Positions 1 through 9,265 of a stretch of DNA of 64,000 nt are shown here, piece after piece; the stretch's first letter is position 1, and each line of letters starts with the position of its first letter. The translations under genes and the position numbers were made by a program. The DNA comes from Bacteroidota bacterium (GTDB lineage Bacteria; Bacteroidota; Ignavibacteria; Kryptoniales; JAKASW01), in NCBI GenBank assembly GCA_021825585.1, contig JAKAGT010000019.1, positions 46,028 through 110,027 on the forward strand, read 5' to 3'. The notes below the pieces were generated by a model that saw only the letters and a list, made by a program, of their open reading frames with translations, made no database searches and had not been told where the DNA came from.

Positions 1-165
1 CCAGTAGTAAGCGAGAGAGCATCGATTGAGAACCTTTACAAGACACTCGACAAAGAAACTTCTGCCATAATCGTCGAGCGAAAGGACGGATCGATGGACA
101 TCATCACAAAATCAGATTTGATCTACGTGATAACTGAACGCTCAGCCGAAAACCCGGAGAAATAA
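1..165 (+). CDS. Cystathionine beta-synthase-like protein, C-terminal CBS-domain end (partial)
   Basis: Frame 1 is open from base 1 to a TAA at 163-165 and encodes the last 54 residues of a protein. The residues (TSAIIVERKDG, then IITKSDLIYVI) match the closing strand and helix of a CBS domain. The stop overlaps the ATG of the next gene by one base (TAATG), so the two are translationally coupled. A CBS-domain end coupled to a cystathionine gamma-lyase-type gene suggests cystathionine beta-synthase and a reverse transsulfuration pair. The catalytic part lies outside the window, so the name is an inference. Confidence 0.7.
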   Translation, partial: PVVSERASIENLYKTLDKETSAIIVERKDGSMDIITKSDLIYVITERSAENPEK

Positions 166-1310
166 TGAAATTTGGAACGCTTGCAATTCATGCCGGACAG
201 GAACCCGACACCGCAACCGGCGCCGTCATGACGCCAATCTACCAGACTTCCACCTTCGCCCAATCGGAACCGGGAGTCCACAAGGGTTACGATTATTCGA
301 GAGCAGGAAACCCGACACGCACGGCGTTGGAGATGAATCTCGCTGCGCTCGAAGGTGCAAAGCACTGCGCCGCATTTTCTTCCGGCATGGGGGCCATTGA
401 TGCGGTCGTAAAGCTCCTCAAAGCCGGCGACCATGTTGTCGCAGGCAACGACCTGTACGGCGGCACTTACCGGATATTCGTCAAGGTGTTCGAGCAATTC
501 GGTCTGAGTTTCGATTTCATAGATATGAGCGAACTCGCAAATGTCAAGGCAGCACTCACGCCGAACACGAGACTCATTTGGATAGAGACCCCGACGAATC
601 CGCTCCTCAGGATAGTGGACATAGAAGGCATCTCCCGGCTTGCGAAACAGTCCGGTGCTTTGTCGGTTGTCGACAACACATTTGCGACTCCGTACTTGCA
701 GAAACCGCTCTCGCTGGGCGCCGATATAGTGGTACACAGTGCGACCAAGTACATCGGAGGGCATTCCGACGTGATTCTTGGAGCAGCCATAACCAACGAC
801 GACGAACTGGCGGAGAAGCTTCACTTCATCCAGAAGTCGAGCGGCGCTACACCCGGCCCCTTCGACTGTTTCCTCGCTCTCCGCGGTACGAAGACGCTGC
901 ACCTCAGGATGCAGCGCCACTGTGAGAACGCGAGCCGCGTGGCCGAGTTTCTCTCTTTGCATCCGAATGTGAAACACGTGAATTATCCCGGATTCAAGAC
1001 GCATCCCAACCACGATATCGCGGCGAGACAGATGAGCGATTTCGGGGGGATGCTCTCTTTCACACTCAAAAATGACGACATCCGGGCAGCCAGGCGCCTG
1101 ACCACCCTCACGAGAGTCTTCACCCTGGCAGAGAGTCTTGGAGGGGTCGAGTCCCTGATTGAACAGCCGGCCACCATGACTCACGCTTCCCTGCCGCGCG
1201 ACGTCAGACTCAAATCGGGCCTGGAAGACTCCCTGATAAGACTGTCGGTTGGCGTGGAAGATGTCGACGACCTGACTGAAGATTTGAACCAGGCTTTGCG
1301 GCAGGTCTGA
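165..1310 (+). CDS. Cystathionine gamma-lyase / gamma-synthase family PLP enzyme
   Basis: A 381-residue protein of the Cys/Met metabolism PLP-dependent family. It opens with the family hallmark FGTLAIHAGQEPD, carries YSRAGNPTRTALE and has the PLP-lysine region HSATKYIGGHSDV. Length is normal for the family. These cytosolic enzymes either cleave cystathionine to cysteine, 2-oxobutyrate and ammonia or make cystathionine from an activated homoserine, and sequence alone separates them poorly. The one-base overlap with a CBS-domain protein favours gamma-lyase in reverse transsulfuration. Confidence 0.88.
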   Translation: MKFGTLAIHAGQEPDTATGAVMTPIYQTSTFAQSEPGVHKGYDYSRAGNPTRTALEMNLAALEGAKHCAAFSSGMGAIDAVVKLLKAGDHVVAGNDLYGGTYRIFVKVFEQFGLSFDFIDMSELANVKAALTPNTRLIWIETPTNPLLRIVDIEGISRLAKQSGALSVVDNTFATPYLQKPLSLGADIVVHSATKYIGGHSDVILGAAITNDDELAEKLHFIQKSSGATPGPFDCFLALRGTKTLHLRMQRHCENASRVAEFLSLHPNVKHVNYPGFKTHPNHDIAARQMSDFGGMLSFTLKNDDIRAARRLTTLTRVFTLAESLGGVESLIEQPATMTHASLPRDVRLKSGLEDSLIRLSVGVEDVDDLTEDLNQALRQV

Positions 1311-1420
1311 TTTCACCGCCGACAACGAAATGAAAATATTTTAAGGACTCTTAAGGGAACCATTACGACACTTATCCTGTCTTAAATTGTATCATGTACC
1401 GAGTAAGAGCTTAAACTGGA

Positions 1421-1756
1421 ATGTTGACGGGAAGAAAAAAAGCGGTCGCAAAGGCCCTCCTGCTTGTTTACCTCGTAATTATTTCCACATTTGAACTTGC
1501 CCATAGAGATTTTGTTCCTCTCGGCGGAACCCTGAGGATCAGCGATGGCAACTACGTAACACATAACCTGGACACTGAAGACGGCCATTTCGTCTGTCCG
1601 GCACATTATTTCGCTCAATCTACCCATGGCCCGACAGCGGTCTCAAAACTCTATATCCCTTCCGCCAACGTAACGTTCATTCGCATCGAGAGGAACACCG
1701 AGCCTCCATTTATCTCTCTGCAGAATTTTTCTGCGCGCGCACCCCCTCAAGCATAG
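1421..1756 (+). CDS. Small membrane-anchored His/Cys protein upstream of a TonB receptor (DUF2946-like)
   Basis: A 111-residue protein with one N-terminal hydrophobic segment (about residues 10-25), then a region rich in possible metal ligands (GHFVCPAHYFAQSTHG) and a C-terminus ending ARAPPQA. The layout recalls the short DUF2946-type proteins that precede TonB-dependent receptors and are linked to copper in some bacteria, but that resemblance is from memory. It ends about 60 bp before the receptor start on the same strand, which suggests co-expression. The ribosome binding site is weak (GGA directly before the ATG). Function unknown. Confidence 0.6.
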   Translation: MLTGRKKAVAKALLLVYLVIISTFELAHRDFVPLGGTLRISDGNYVTHNLDTEDGHFVCPAHYFAQSTHGPTAVSKLYIPSANVTFIRIERNTEPPFISLQNFSARAPPQA

Positions 1757-1815
1757 CTCCATATCGTAGTTTCTCAATTTCACTCTAAAACCACGTTTTA
1801 ACAGGAGAAGTGTTT

Positions 1816-4071
1816 ATGCTTAAGGCCGTTGTGCTGTCTATAATTGTATCTTTGTCTGTTCAGGGAATCATTTTTGCACAGGCGACACCCGCCCTCTACA
1901 ACAGGGCAACCGTTAGAGGAAAGATTATTGAAAAGACGGATAAACAGCCGATCGCGTATGCTGAGGTGGCTGTCGTGAGAGGTGACAAAGTCGTCACGGG
2001 CACTATAGGAAACGAGTTCGGACAATATGAGATAAAAAACCTCATCCCGGGGCGTTACAAAGTCGTTGCATATGTCGTCGGCTTCAGGAAGGAAGAGACG
2101 GACACAGAGCTCGTCGCGGGAAATAACGAGATGAATTTCACGCTGGAGCCGACCGACATACAAATGGAGGGGGTTACCGTAACAGCAAACGCCCATAAGA
2201 GTCATTCGACCAGCCAGGATTTGCAGCTCATTCTAACGGCCCCTGTCTTCCATACGAGCACATATCATGGATCACCGATGAGCACACCGTCTGCCATCAT
2301 TCAGCAGAGCGTGCCGGGGGCGGTTCAGGCCCCGACAGGCGAGGTCCATATCCAGGGACAGCACTCGGAATATTCATACTACGTGGACGGTATTCCGATA
2401 CCTGAGACAATGAGTGAAGGAATGACGGAGCTCTTTGACCCGCGCGTTGTGGACCGCATCTCCTTTCTGGTCGGCGACCTGCCTGCAGAATATTCGGACG
2501 CGCTTTCAATAATCGACGTCAGAACTAAAATACCTGCCACCAGATTCAGCGCACACGCTTCGGGATACGTCGGAAGCTTCAACTCATCCGGTCAGTCACT
2601 TTCGCTGGCCGCGCATACCGGCAATTTCTCTTATTTCTTCGCAGGTTCACGGAAAATAACCGACCGGAGAATAGACACGCCGACTCCCGACATATACCAC
2701 GATCATGGACAGGACCTCTTCGGATTCGGCAAGGTCCAGTATATTTTCTCGCCGAACGACATACTCTCTCTCGACCTCGATCAAAGCGGCTCCAGGTTCC
2801 AGGTCCCATACGACTCCACAGGCGGAATAACAAAGAACGACATAGAGACATTTGCGGATGGATTTCAGAATCTGATATACCGGCACGCGTTCGGGAGCGA
2901 AGGCGGCAGCGGCCAGTTTGTCCTTGGACTCAGTCACAGACAAGGAACCGGCACTTATGTGCCGGGAACGAATGATGTCCCGTCCTTTTTCTTTGCGGGC
3001 GACTCCATAGCCTATAACATAAGGGAGAACAGGCTATTCAACGTCTATGGTGCACAATCAAGCATTGCCCTCCCTGAAAGCAACGAGCTTTCCCTCAAGG
3101 CTGGAGCATCTTACTACTACACGAAAGGAAACGAGAACTTCAGCTCTTTCAATAAGAATACACTCGGCCCGCAGTCAATCCAGACACTCCAGGGGTACGA
3201 CCTCGGCGCGTACGTGCAAGGGACCTACCAGCCTGTCCCTATTCTGGAATTGGACGCCGGAGTCAGATTTGATCAGCACTATGCACAGGGAATCGGAACT
3301 GAATCGCAAGTATCGCCCAAAGTCAAAATAATGTATATACCGAGTCTCTCAACGCGAGTGTATGGCTACTATGGGCGTCTCTTTGTCCCTGTACTCATCG
3401 AGCAGCTTAGGGAAATAACAGGTGCATCCGGAACCGTATCACAAATCACCCTCCCCGTACGAGGAGATTACTTCGAAGTTGGCGTTTCGCACTACTTCAC
3501 AAGGTCGATATCGGCCAAACTCGAAGGGTACTACACTCAGGAAAATCCCGGCATGGATAACAATACTATACCGGGCACAAATATCCAGACCGCCGTCAAC
3601 ATTCAGCAGATTTTTGTGAGGGGTGTTGAACTTGGACTGAATTACAACCCTGTTGGGCCGTTTAGCGGTTACTTCAACCTGGCCGTGAGCCATGCTCAGG
3701 GCGTCGGCGCAACTACCGGGGGCTTCCTGCCGACCCTGCCGCCCACCACGGCTTTCGACCTGGACCATGATCAGCGAATCACCTATTCCATCGGATTGAA
3801 CTACGACCGGTCCGGATATTTCGCGAACCTGATTGGGAGTTACGGAAGCGGTCTTACGAACGGACAGGTGAACGGTCACGTGGCTCCGCACCTCATCTTC
3901 GACGGTTCCGTCGGCAAGACTTTCTACGTGGGCAGCTTCAGCCTCAGGCCGGAGTTATACGTTGCAAACATACTGAACCATCAATACCTGTTGAACGGCG
4001 CATTCTTCAACGGCGCGAACTTCGGAAGCCCAAGGAGTATATTGTTCAAAGTATCGTTTGGCGTCGATTAA
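1816..4071 (+). CDS. TonB-dependent outer-membrane receptor
   Basis: About 751 residues. A signal peptide (MLKAVVLSIIVSLSVQ to FAQA) is followed by a carboxypeptidase-regulatory-like beta-sandwich domain (about residues 28-110, with VRGKIIEKTDKQPIAYAEV and GQYEIKNLIPGRYKV), a plug domain (about 145-240) and a long beta-barrel rich in alternating aromatic residues. The ATG at 1816 is preferred over a GTG at 1810 because AGGAG at 1803-1807 sits 8 bases before the ATG but only 2 before the GTG. It imports an unknown substrate across the outer membrane using TonB energy. The small His/Cys protein upstream hints at a metal, which is weak inference. Confidence 0.88.
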   Translation: MLKAVVLSIIVSLSVQGIIFAQATPALYNRATVRGKIIEKTDKQPIAYAEVAVVRGDKVVTGTIGNEFGQYEIKNLIPGRYKVVAYVVGFRKEETDTELVAGNNEMNFTLEPTDIQMEGVTVTANAHKSHSTSQDLQLILTAPVFHTSTYHGSPMSTPSAIIQQSVPGAVQAPTGEVHIQGQHSEYSYYVDGIPIPETMSEGMTELFDPRVVDRISFLVGDLPAEYSDALSIIDVRTKIPATRFSAHASGYVGSFNSSGQSLSLAAHTGNFSYFFAGSRKITDRRIDTPTPDIYHDHGQDLFGFGKVQYIFSPNDILSLDLDQSGSRFQVPYDSTGGITKNDIETFADGFQNLIYRHAFGSEGGSGQFVLGLSHRQGTGTYVPGTNDVPSFFFAGDSIAYNIRENRLFNVYGAQSSIALPESNELSLKAGASYYYTKGNENFSSFNKNTLGPQSIQTLQGYDLGAYVQGTYQPVPILELDAGVRFDQHYAQGIGTESQVSPKVKIMYIPSLSTRVYGYYGRLFVPVLIEQLREITGASGTVSQITLPVRGDYFEVGVSHYFTRSISAKLEGYYTQENPGMDNNTIPGTNIQTAVNIQQIFVRGVELGLNYNPVGPFSGYFNLAVSHAQGVGATTGGFLPTLPPTTAFDLDHDQRITYSIGLNYDRSGYFANLIGSYGSGLTNGQVNGHVAPHLIFDGSVGKTFYVGSFSLRPELYVANILNHQYLLNGAFFNGANFGSPRSILFKVSFGVD

Positions 4072-4104
4072 GCCGCTGGAACAAAACATGCAGGTTCTCA
4101 TCTT

Positions 4105-4132
4105 TCCCGTGTGGCGCCCCGGCCACACGGGA
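4105..4132. terminator. Hairpin between convergent genes
   Basis: An 11-bp perfect stem (TCCCGTGTGGC pairing with GCCACACGGGA) and a 6-base GC-rich loop lie in the 116-bp gap between the receptor (plus) and the YbaK gene (minus). No T-run follows on either strand, so it is a likely transcript 3' end structure rather than a textbook intrinsic terminator. Confidence 0.55.
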
Positions 4133-4187
4133 CTTGCACCCGGAATCGCGCACGCTGATTGCATGTTGTCTGGCGTGGCGATTAGTC

Positions 4188-4664
4188 TCAGCGGGCCTTA
4201 CAGACGTCAACCCACCTCTCATTCGATGAGTACTCTTCAAGCTCATCGCATGTAAGCCGAATCGCGGAATTACTGCTCCCGCATGCGGGGAAAACCGTCT
4301 CGAACCGCTTCAGAGACACGTCCAGGAAAACATGAGTCCCTTCCTTCAGTCCGAACGGACACACGCCCCCTATCGCGTGCCCCGTCAATTCGATCACCCG
4401 TTCGGGAAGAAGCATTGTCGGCTTGAATCGGAATTCCGCCTTGAACTTAGGGTTGTCTATTTTCACGTCTCCCGCGGTCACCAGCAACATTGCCGAGTCT
4501 CCATATTCAAGGGAGATTGTCTTGGCGATTCGAGCAGGCTCAACGTTCAAAGCATGTGCAGCCAGCGCCACCGTAGCGCTGGACGTTTCAAATTCCAGGA
4601 TATCTGAATCCCGGCTCCATTTTCTCAGGTGCTCACGAACTCTGTCTATTCCCATGTGACGCAT
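4188..4664 (-). CDS. YbaK/ProX-type aminoacyl-tRNA deacylase
   Basis: A 158-residue single-domain protein of the YbaK/EbsC family. It hydrolyses mischarged aminoacyl-tRNA (Cys-tRNA-Pro or Ala-tRNA-Pro in known members) in the cytosol. Family signs are the early RIAKTISLEY lysine region and the GGVCPFGL loop at about residues 99-106. Length is typical. It converges with the TonB receptor, and the MerR gene lies 130 bp upstream on the same strand. The exact tRNA substrate cannot be told from sequence. Confidence 0.85.
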   Translation of the reverse strand: MRHMGIDRVREHLRKWSRDSDILEFETSSATVALAAHALNVEPARIAKTISLEYGDSAMLLVTAGDVKIDNPKFKAEFRFKPTMLLPERVIELTGHAIGGVCPFGLKEGTHVFLDVSLKRFETVFPACGSSNSAIRLTCDELEEYSSNERWVDVCKAR

Positions 4665-4794
4665 ATTCCTTCAATCGTAACCTGCCGAGTTCTTTGATTC
4701 CCGTGTAAACCGCTCGTCGGCACGAGCCATCTTTGTGTTCTCCGCGGGCCTCCGCCGATCGCTCACCTCGCACATTACTTTGAGAAGCGCTTCT

Positions 4795-5229
4795 TTAGTC
4801 CTTGGAATATACAAGCTCGGTGATAAGAATCTTCATGTTTTCGCAGTGGGTCACCCTCTTATAGACTATGCATGTCCGGCAGTCCGCAGCAGAACAATCC
4901 GACCGTGTGCCGGCCAAGAGCCAGCAGGGCATAGAATCTTCAGTATACGCGGGACATTTCAGCCGATCGTCGATGTGACATTTCCGCAGCTCCCAACATG
5001 GGATCATGGAGACCATTCTCTTGATCGCCTCCAGCGTCATTCCCCTATTGGTTATCATGTCGCGCACACACGACAGCCAGAACAGGTCGTCCTCCGAAAA
5101 AAGCCTGTGCCTTCCGAAAGTACGTACGGGGAGTACCACTCCAGCGGCTTCATACTTTCGCACAGTAGATACCGCGACACCAAGCTTCTTCGCGATATCT
5201 CCAATCTTCATCAATTTCCCGGTCGTCAT
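4795..5229 (-). CDS. MerR-family regulator with cysteine-rich two-CW-like C-terminus
   Basis: About 144 residues starting at the ATG at 5229, chosen because a strong AAAGGAGAAG site lies just upstream; the frame extends further 5' but that part looks non-coding. The N-terminal half is a MerR winged-helix domain (MKIGDIAKKLGVAVSTVRKY, then RHRLFSEDDL). The C-terminal half has about ten cysteines in the order CWELRKC, CPAY, PCWLLAGT, C, C, C, resembling the CW..C..CPAY..CW repeat seen fused to sensory proteins. Such cysteines could bind metal or a cluster, or sense redox. It is the last gene of the ferredoxin/Nfn/Ald/CoA-transferase run and may regulate it (inference). Confidence 0.82.
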   Translation of the reverse strand: MTTGKLMKIGDIAKKLGVAVSTVRKYEAAGVVLPVRTFGRHRLFSEDDLFWLSCVRDMITNRGMTLEAIKRMVSMIPCWELRKCHIDDRLKCPAYTEDSMPCWLLAGTRSDCSAADCRTCIVYKRVTHCENMKILITELVYSKD

Positions 5230-5346
5230 ATTCTTCTCCTTTCGCGAAGACCTACACCAATGAGGACAGCTTCGCGCCAAAAAAACTGCAGTCGTATGAC
5301 CCTGGCATATTTTGTCGTTGTCAAACGCACCGCCATACTCCATTCT

Positions 5347-6660
5347 CTAAATCCAGTTTCTCTCCTTCGCTAGCCTGGTCAGTTCGTCTCTGAAATTCGG
5401 GTGGGCAATTCCAATGAGCGACCTCACCCTCTCGCTGATCCTTTTTCCGTGCAGATTAGTGACTCCAAATTCGGTGGCCACATAATGCACGTCTCCTCTC
5501 GACGTCGTCACACCCGCACCCTCGGCCAAGTGAATGGTTATTCTCGAGACGGTACCGCCTCTTGCCGTGGATGGCAGGGCAACTATAGGCTTTCCACCTT
5601 CAGATCTGGCCGCGCCGCGGATGAAGTCAACCTGTCCTCCGAAGCCGCTGTAAAATTTATAGCCGATTGAATCCGCACACACCTGTCCGGTAAGATCGAT
5701 CTGCAGCGCGGAGTTAATCGCCACCATCTTTTTATTCTGGCTGATTATGAACGGGTCGTTGACATAATGCGACGGGTGAAATTCGGCAATCGGATTGTTG
5801 TGTATGAAATCGAATAGTGCCCTGCTCCCGAGCACGAAGCTGGCGACCATTTTACCCGGATGGAGCGACTTCTTTTCGTTCGTTATAACTCCGCTTTCCA
5901 CCAGCTTGATAACCCCGTCGGAAAACATCTCGGAATGAATTCCCAGGTCTTTCTTTCCGCCGAGCGACATAAGTACCGAGTCAGGAATCTTTCCGATGCC
6001 GAGCTGCAATGTCGACCCATTTTCGATTAGCTCGGCGATATTCCTTCCTATTTTGCGGTACACTTCCAGGTCGTCCTCGGAAGTATCAGGTTCAACCTGG
6101 GGCAGTTCCATTATAGGAACATCCGTCTCGACAACCCTGTCAATCTTGCTGACATGGATGAAGCTGTCTCCTAGAGAGCGGGGCATGTTTGGATTGACCT
6201 GGGCGATCACGCTTCGTGCAACCTCAGTCGCAGCCTTCGTGGTTTCCACTCCGACTCCGAAGCTGCAGAAGCCGTGTTCATCCGGCGGCGAAACCTGTAT
6301 GAGTGCGACATCGATTTCTATCTCTCCTGAATAGAAAAGACGCGGTATCTCCGAAAGGAAAACCGGGATGAAGTCGGCCCTTCCCTGGTTTACTGCTTCC
6401 CTTGTATTAGGTCCGATGAATAACGCAGTGTGATGAAAATGGCGAGCCATTTCCGGTTGAGCGTATTTAGCCTTGCCGAGAGACAAGATGTGAATGACTT
6501 CGCAGCCCTCCAGCTCATCCGCCCGTCCTACCATCGCGTCAACCAGGACTTCTGGAACGGCACAGCCGGGATGGATGTAAATCCGGTCACCGGACCCGAT
6601 CAGCTTGACGGCATCACTTGCCGATGCGACTTTGCTTCTGTACGTGTCTATCCAGGACAT
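5347..6660 (-). CDS. Acetyl-CoA hydrolase/transferase family (4-hydroxybutyrate CoA-transferase-like)
   Basis: A 437-residue protein of the two-domain acetyl-CoA hydrolase/transferase family. It moves CoA between acetyl-CoA and another acid, or hydrolyses acetyl-CoA, in the cytosol. Visible family features are GDRIYIHPGCAVPEVLV near the N-terminus, LQLGIGKIPDSVL mid-protein and GFGGQVDFIRGAARSEGGKPI near residue 340. Its start overlaps the end of the alanine dehydrogenase gene, so both are co-translated. Next to Ald this fits amino-acid catabolism to acyl-CoA products. The true acid substrate is unknown. Confidence 0.85.
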   Translation of the reverse strand: MSWIDTYRSKVASASDAVKLIGSGDRIYIHPGCAVPEVLVDAMVGRADELEGCEVIHILSLGKAKYAQPEMARHFHHTALFIGPNTREAVNQGRADFIPVFLSEIPRLFYSGEIEIDVALIQVSPPDEHGFCSFGVGVETTKAATEVARSVIAQVNPNMPRSLGDSFIHVSKIDRVVETDVPIMELPQVEPDTSEDDLEVYRKIGRNIAELIENGSTLQLGIGKIPDSVLMSLGGKKDLGIHSEMFSDGVIKLVESGVITNEKKSLHPGKMVASFVLGSRALFDFIHNNPIAEFHPSHYVNDPFIISQNKKMVAINSALQIDLTGQVCADSIGYKFYSGFGGQVDFIRGAARSEGGKPIVALPSTARGGTVSRITIHLAEGAGVTTSRGDVHYVATEFGVTNLHGKRISERVRSLIGIAHPNFRDELTRLAKERNWI

Positions 6661-7778
6661 CAGCTGAGCAGTGTTTGTATTGGTGAGTACTCCTTGCCAA
6701 AAATTGCTTTCGCCATCTTATGAGTACTGAAACCGCCGAATGTGAAGAAACTCCTGGCAAGACCGGGATCTTCTTTGAGTGCCTGTACGATTCCTTTGTC
6801 TGCTATCCTGACCAAATAAGGAAGTATCGCATTAGTCAGCGCGTAAGTGGCCGTACGTGCAACGGTCGCAGTTATGTTGGGAACGCAATAGTGGATCACG
6901 TCGTGGATACTGAACGACGGATCCTGAATAGTCGTAGGCCTGCTGGTTTCGACGCATCCCCCCTGGTCGATCGACACATCCACGATTACCGCTCCGGGTT
7001 TCATGGACTTCACCATTTCCTCGGTGACCACGTGCGGTGTGCGCCCACCCCGCATGAATACGGCTCCGATGAGTACGTCAGCATACGCGACACTCTTGCG
7101 AATGCTGACCGGCGTAGCGAGGACCGTAGTCACGCGCTTCAGGAGCAGCCGATCGACGTTCCGCAGGCGCCTCAGGTCGGAGTCGAGAACTATCACCTGC
7201 GCACCCAAACCGGCAGCAGTCCTGGCCGCTTCTGTGCCTACGATGCCGGCTCCGATAACGACGACTGCCGCAGGCGCGACCCCGGCGATTCCGCCCAGGA
7301 TTATTCCTCGCCCCCGGTCTCCGGTCTCGAGATAACGAGCCGCTATGAAGATGGACAGCTGACCCGCGATCTCGCTCATCGAATGTATTACAGGATGATC
7401 GCCATCCTCCGTCTCGATGAGCTCATAACCCGCGGTATTGACCTTTTTTTCGAGCAAAGCGTCGACAAGCTGAGGGCGTGCAACAGGAAGATTGAGAAAA
7501 CTGAAGACCGTCTGCCCTGGTTCCATCATTGCGACTTCCTGGAGAGAATGCGGCTCGACAGCGCAGACGATCTCGCACCGCCTGTACACTTCTTCCTTGC
7601 TATAAACAACCGTGCCACCCGCGTTCAGGTAGACTTCATCTCCGAACCGGCTCGCTTTTCCGGCTCCCGACTCGACGTAGACCGACTGACCGAGTTGTAC
7701 CAGCGTCGCCACCGCCGCAGGAGTAAGGGGCACGCGGTTCTCATGCTTCAGTTGCTCATTAGGAATGCCGATGTTCAT
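6660..7778 (-). CDS. ald: Alanine dehydrogenase
   Basis: A 372-residue NAD-dependent alanine dehydrogenase, interconverting alanine and pyruvate plus ammonia. The N-terminus MNIGIPNEQLKHENRVPLTP is diagnostic, and the Rossmann motif VVVIGAGIVGTEAARTAAG lies near residue 170. Length is typical. It sits between NfnB and a CoA-transferase, all on the minus strand with short gaps, consistent with deamination of alanine feeding NADH to the Nfn pair (inference). The related PntA family is less likely given the N-terminus. Confidence 0.92.
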   Translation of the reverse strand: MNIGIPNEQLKHENRVPLTPAAVATLVQLGQSVYVESGAGKASRFGDEVYLNAGGTVVYSKEEVYRRCEIVCAVEPHSLQEVAMMEPGQTVFSFLNLPVARPQLVDALLEKKVNTAGYELIETEDGDHPVIHSMSEIAGQLSIFIAARYLETGDRGRGIILGGIAGVAPAAVVVIGAGIVGTEAARTAAGLGAQVIVLDSDLRRLRNVDRLLLKRVTTVLATPVSIRKSVAYADVLIGAVFMRGGRTPHVVTEEMVKSMKPGAVIVDVSIDQGGCVETSRPTTIQDPSFSIHDVIHYCVPNITATVARTATYALTNAILPYLVRIADKGIVQALKEDPGLARSFFTFGGFSTHKMAKAIFGKEYSPIQTLLS

Positions 7779-7810
7779 ATTCTGGCCTCAAAAATGGAAG
7801 ATCAAAAGAC

Positions 7811-9265
7811 CTAAGCCAGGCTGCTGCTTGCCTTGACTTCTGCCTTCTGAATCTTGACTTCCAAGTAATTGTGAATAGCCGCTGCAGATCGTTGACCATC
7901 TTCCATTGCGAGGATGACGGTCGCTCCGCCGCGCGAGAGATCACCGCCTGCAAAGACACCTTCACGGCTCGTCTTGCAATTTTCGTCTACGACCACGGTA
8001 CCCCGCTTCGACATGTTCAGGCCGGGTGTGGTTGCCTGCAATATCGGGTTCGGCTTCTGGCCGATCGCGAGGATGACCGTGTCGACGTCCATTATGAAAT
8101 TCGAGCCCGGAATCACAGCCGGTCTTCTCCTGCCGGACTCGTCGGGTTCGCCCAGCTGCATCTTCATGCACTCCATGCCCTTTACCCACTTGTTCTCGCC
8201 GGCAATTATTCGGACCGGGTTCGTGAGTATGTGGAATTCCACGCCTTCCTCCTCGGCATGCTTGACCTCTTCTTCGCGAGCAGGCATTTCTTCCCTGCTT
8301 CTTCTGTAGACGAGATACGCCTTCTCCGTTCCGAGACGATTTGCCGTGCGTACGGCATCCATCGCAGTATTGCCGCCCCCGATTACTGCAACCCTTCTGC
8401 CGATCTTGACAGGAGTATCGTATTCGGGAAATCTATAACCGCTCATAAAATTAACGCGGGTAAGAAATTCGCTTGCCGAGAAGACGCCGGGAAGATTTTC
8501 ACCCGGGATACCGAGAAATGTCGGCGTTCCCGCTCCTGTCCCAAGGAACACGGCATCGAATCCGAGATCGTCCATCAGCTCGTCGACGGTGGCAGTCCTG
8601 CCGATTACGAAGTTGGTGATGATCTCCACGCCGAGCTTCTTGACATTCTCTATCTCGGAATCCAGTATCGATTTGGGAAGCCGGAATTCCGGGATTCCGT
8701 ATCTCAGCACACCGCCGGCGGCGTGCAGCGCCTCGAACATAGTCACGTTGTATCCCAGCTTTGCCAATTCCGCAGCACAAGTGAGACCCGCAGGTCCCGT
8801 CCCGACAATAGCAACTTTCTCTTTCCTTTTGTCCTTTACGACAAATCCGTCGAACGAGTTGTGCAGCCTCTCGTAATCAGCGACGAAGCGCTCGAGCTTT
8901 CCTATTGCAACCGGTTGGTGCTTCTTGCCGATCGGACAGACGGCCTCACACTGTGTCTCCTGCGGACAAACTCTTCCCGTTATGGCCGGGAGATAGTTCT
9001 TCTCTTTTATCTTCTTTGCAGCACCCAGATAGTCCTTTTCAACGATCAGCTTTATGAAACCGGGGATGTCGATGCCAACCGGACAACCCTTCACGCAATA
9101 CGGCTCTTTGCATTCGATACAGCGAAGCATCTCTTGCGACACAAGGCTCTCATCCAGACCGAACGAGACCTCTTCAAAATTGTGCCTCCGAACCTCCGCC
9201 TCCTGCTCGATCGGAGTCTGTCGCGGTATCTTCATTCTCTCTGAAGGCTTCAACGTATTAGGCAT
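7811..9265 (-). CDS. NfnB/SudA-type NADPH oxidoreductase, glutamate-synthase small-subunit family
   Basis: A 484-residue protein from the ATG at 9265, chosen because AAAGGAGG lies just upstream; a longer frame to 9328 lacks such a site. The N-terminal Fer4 domain has CIECKEPYCVKGCPVGIDIPGF and further cysteines (CPQETQCEAVCPIG). Two Rossmann folds follow (VAIVGTGPAGLTCAAELA and VAVIGGGNTAMDAVRTA). It could be a stand-alone NADPH-glutamate synthase subunit or sulfide dehydrogenase, but its 8-bp overlap with the NfnA-like gene supports an NfnAB complex, the electron-bifurcating NADH-dependent ferredoxin:NADP+ oxidoreductase. Confidence 0.85.
   Translation of the reverse strand: MPNTLKPSERMKIPRQTPIEQEAEVRRHNFEEVSFGLDESLVSQEMLRCIECKEPYCVKGCPVGIDIPGFIKLIVEKDYLGAAKKIKEKNYLPAITGRVCPQETQCEAVCPIGKKHQPVAIGKLERFVADYERLHNSFDGFVVKDKRKEKVAIVGTGPAGLTCAAELAKLGYNVTMFEALHAAGGVLRYGIPEFRLPKSILDSEIENVKKLGVEIITNFVIGRTATVDELMDDLGFDAVFLGTGAGTPTFLGIPGENLPGVFSASEFLTRVNFMSGYRFPEYDTPVKIGRRVAVIGGGNTAMDAVRTANRLGTEKAYLVYRRSREEMPAREEEVKHAEEEGVEFHILTNPVRIIAGENKWVKGMECMKMQLGEPDESGRRRPAVIPGSNFIMDVDTVILAIGQKPNPILQATTPGLNMSKRGTVVVDENCKTSREGVFAGGDLSRGGATVILAMEDGQRSAAAIHNYLEVKIQKAEVKASSSLA

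Noticed and set aside
5230..5343. N-terminal extension of the MerR frame
   Set aside because: A strong ribosome site lies before the internal ATG at 5229 and the extension has no family similarity.
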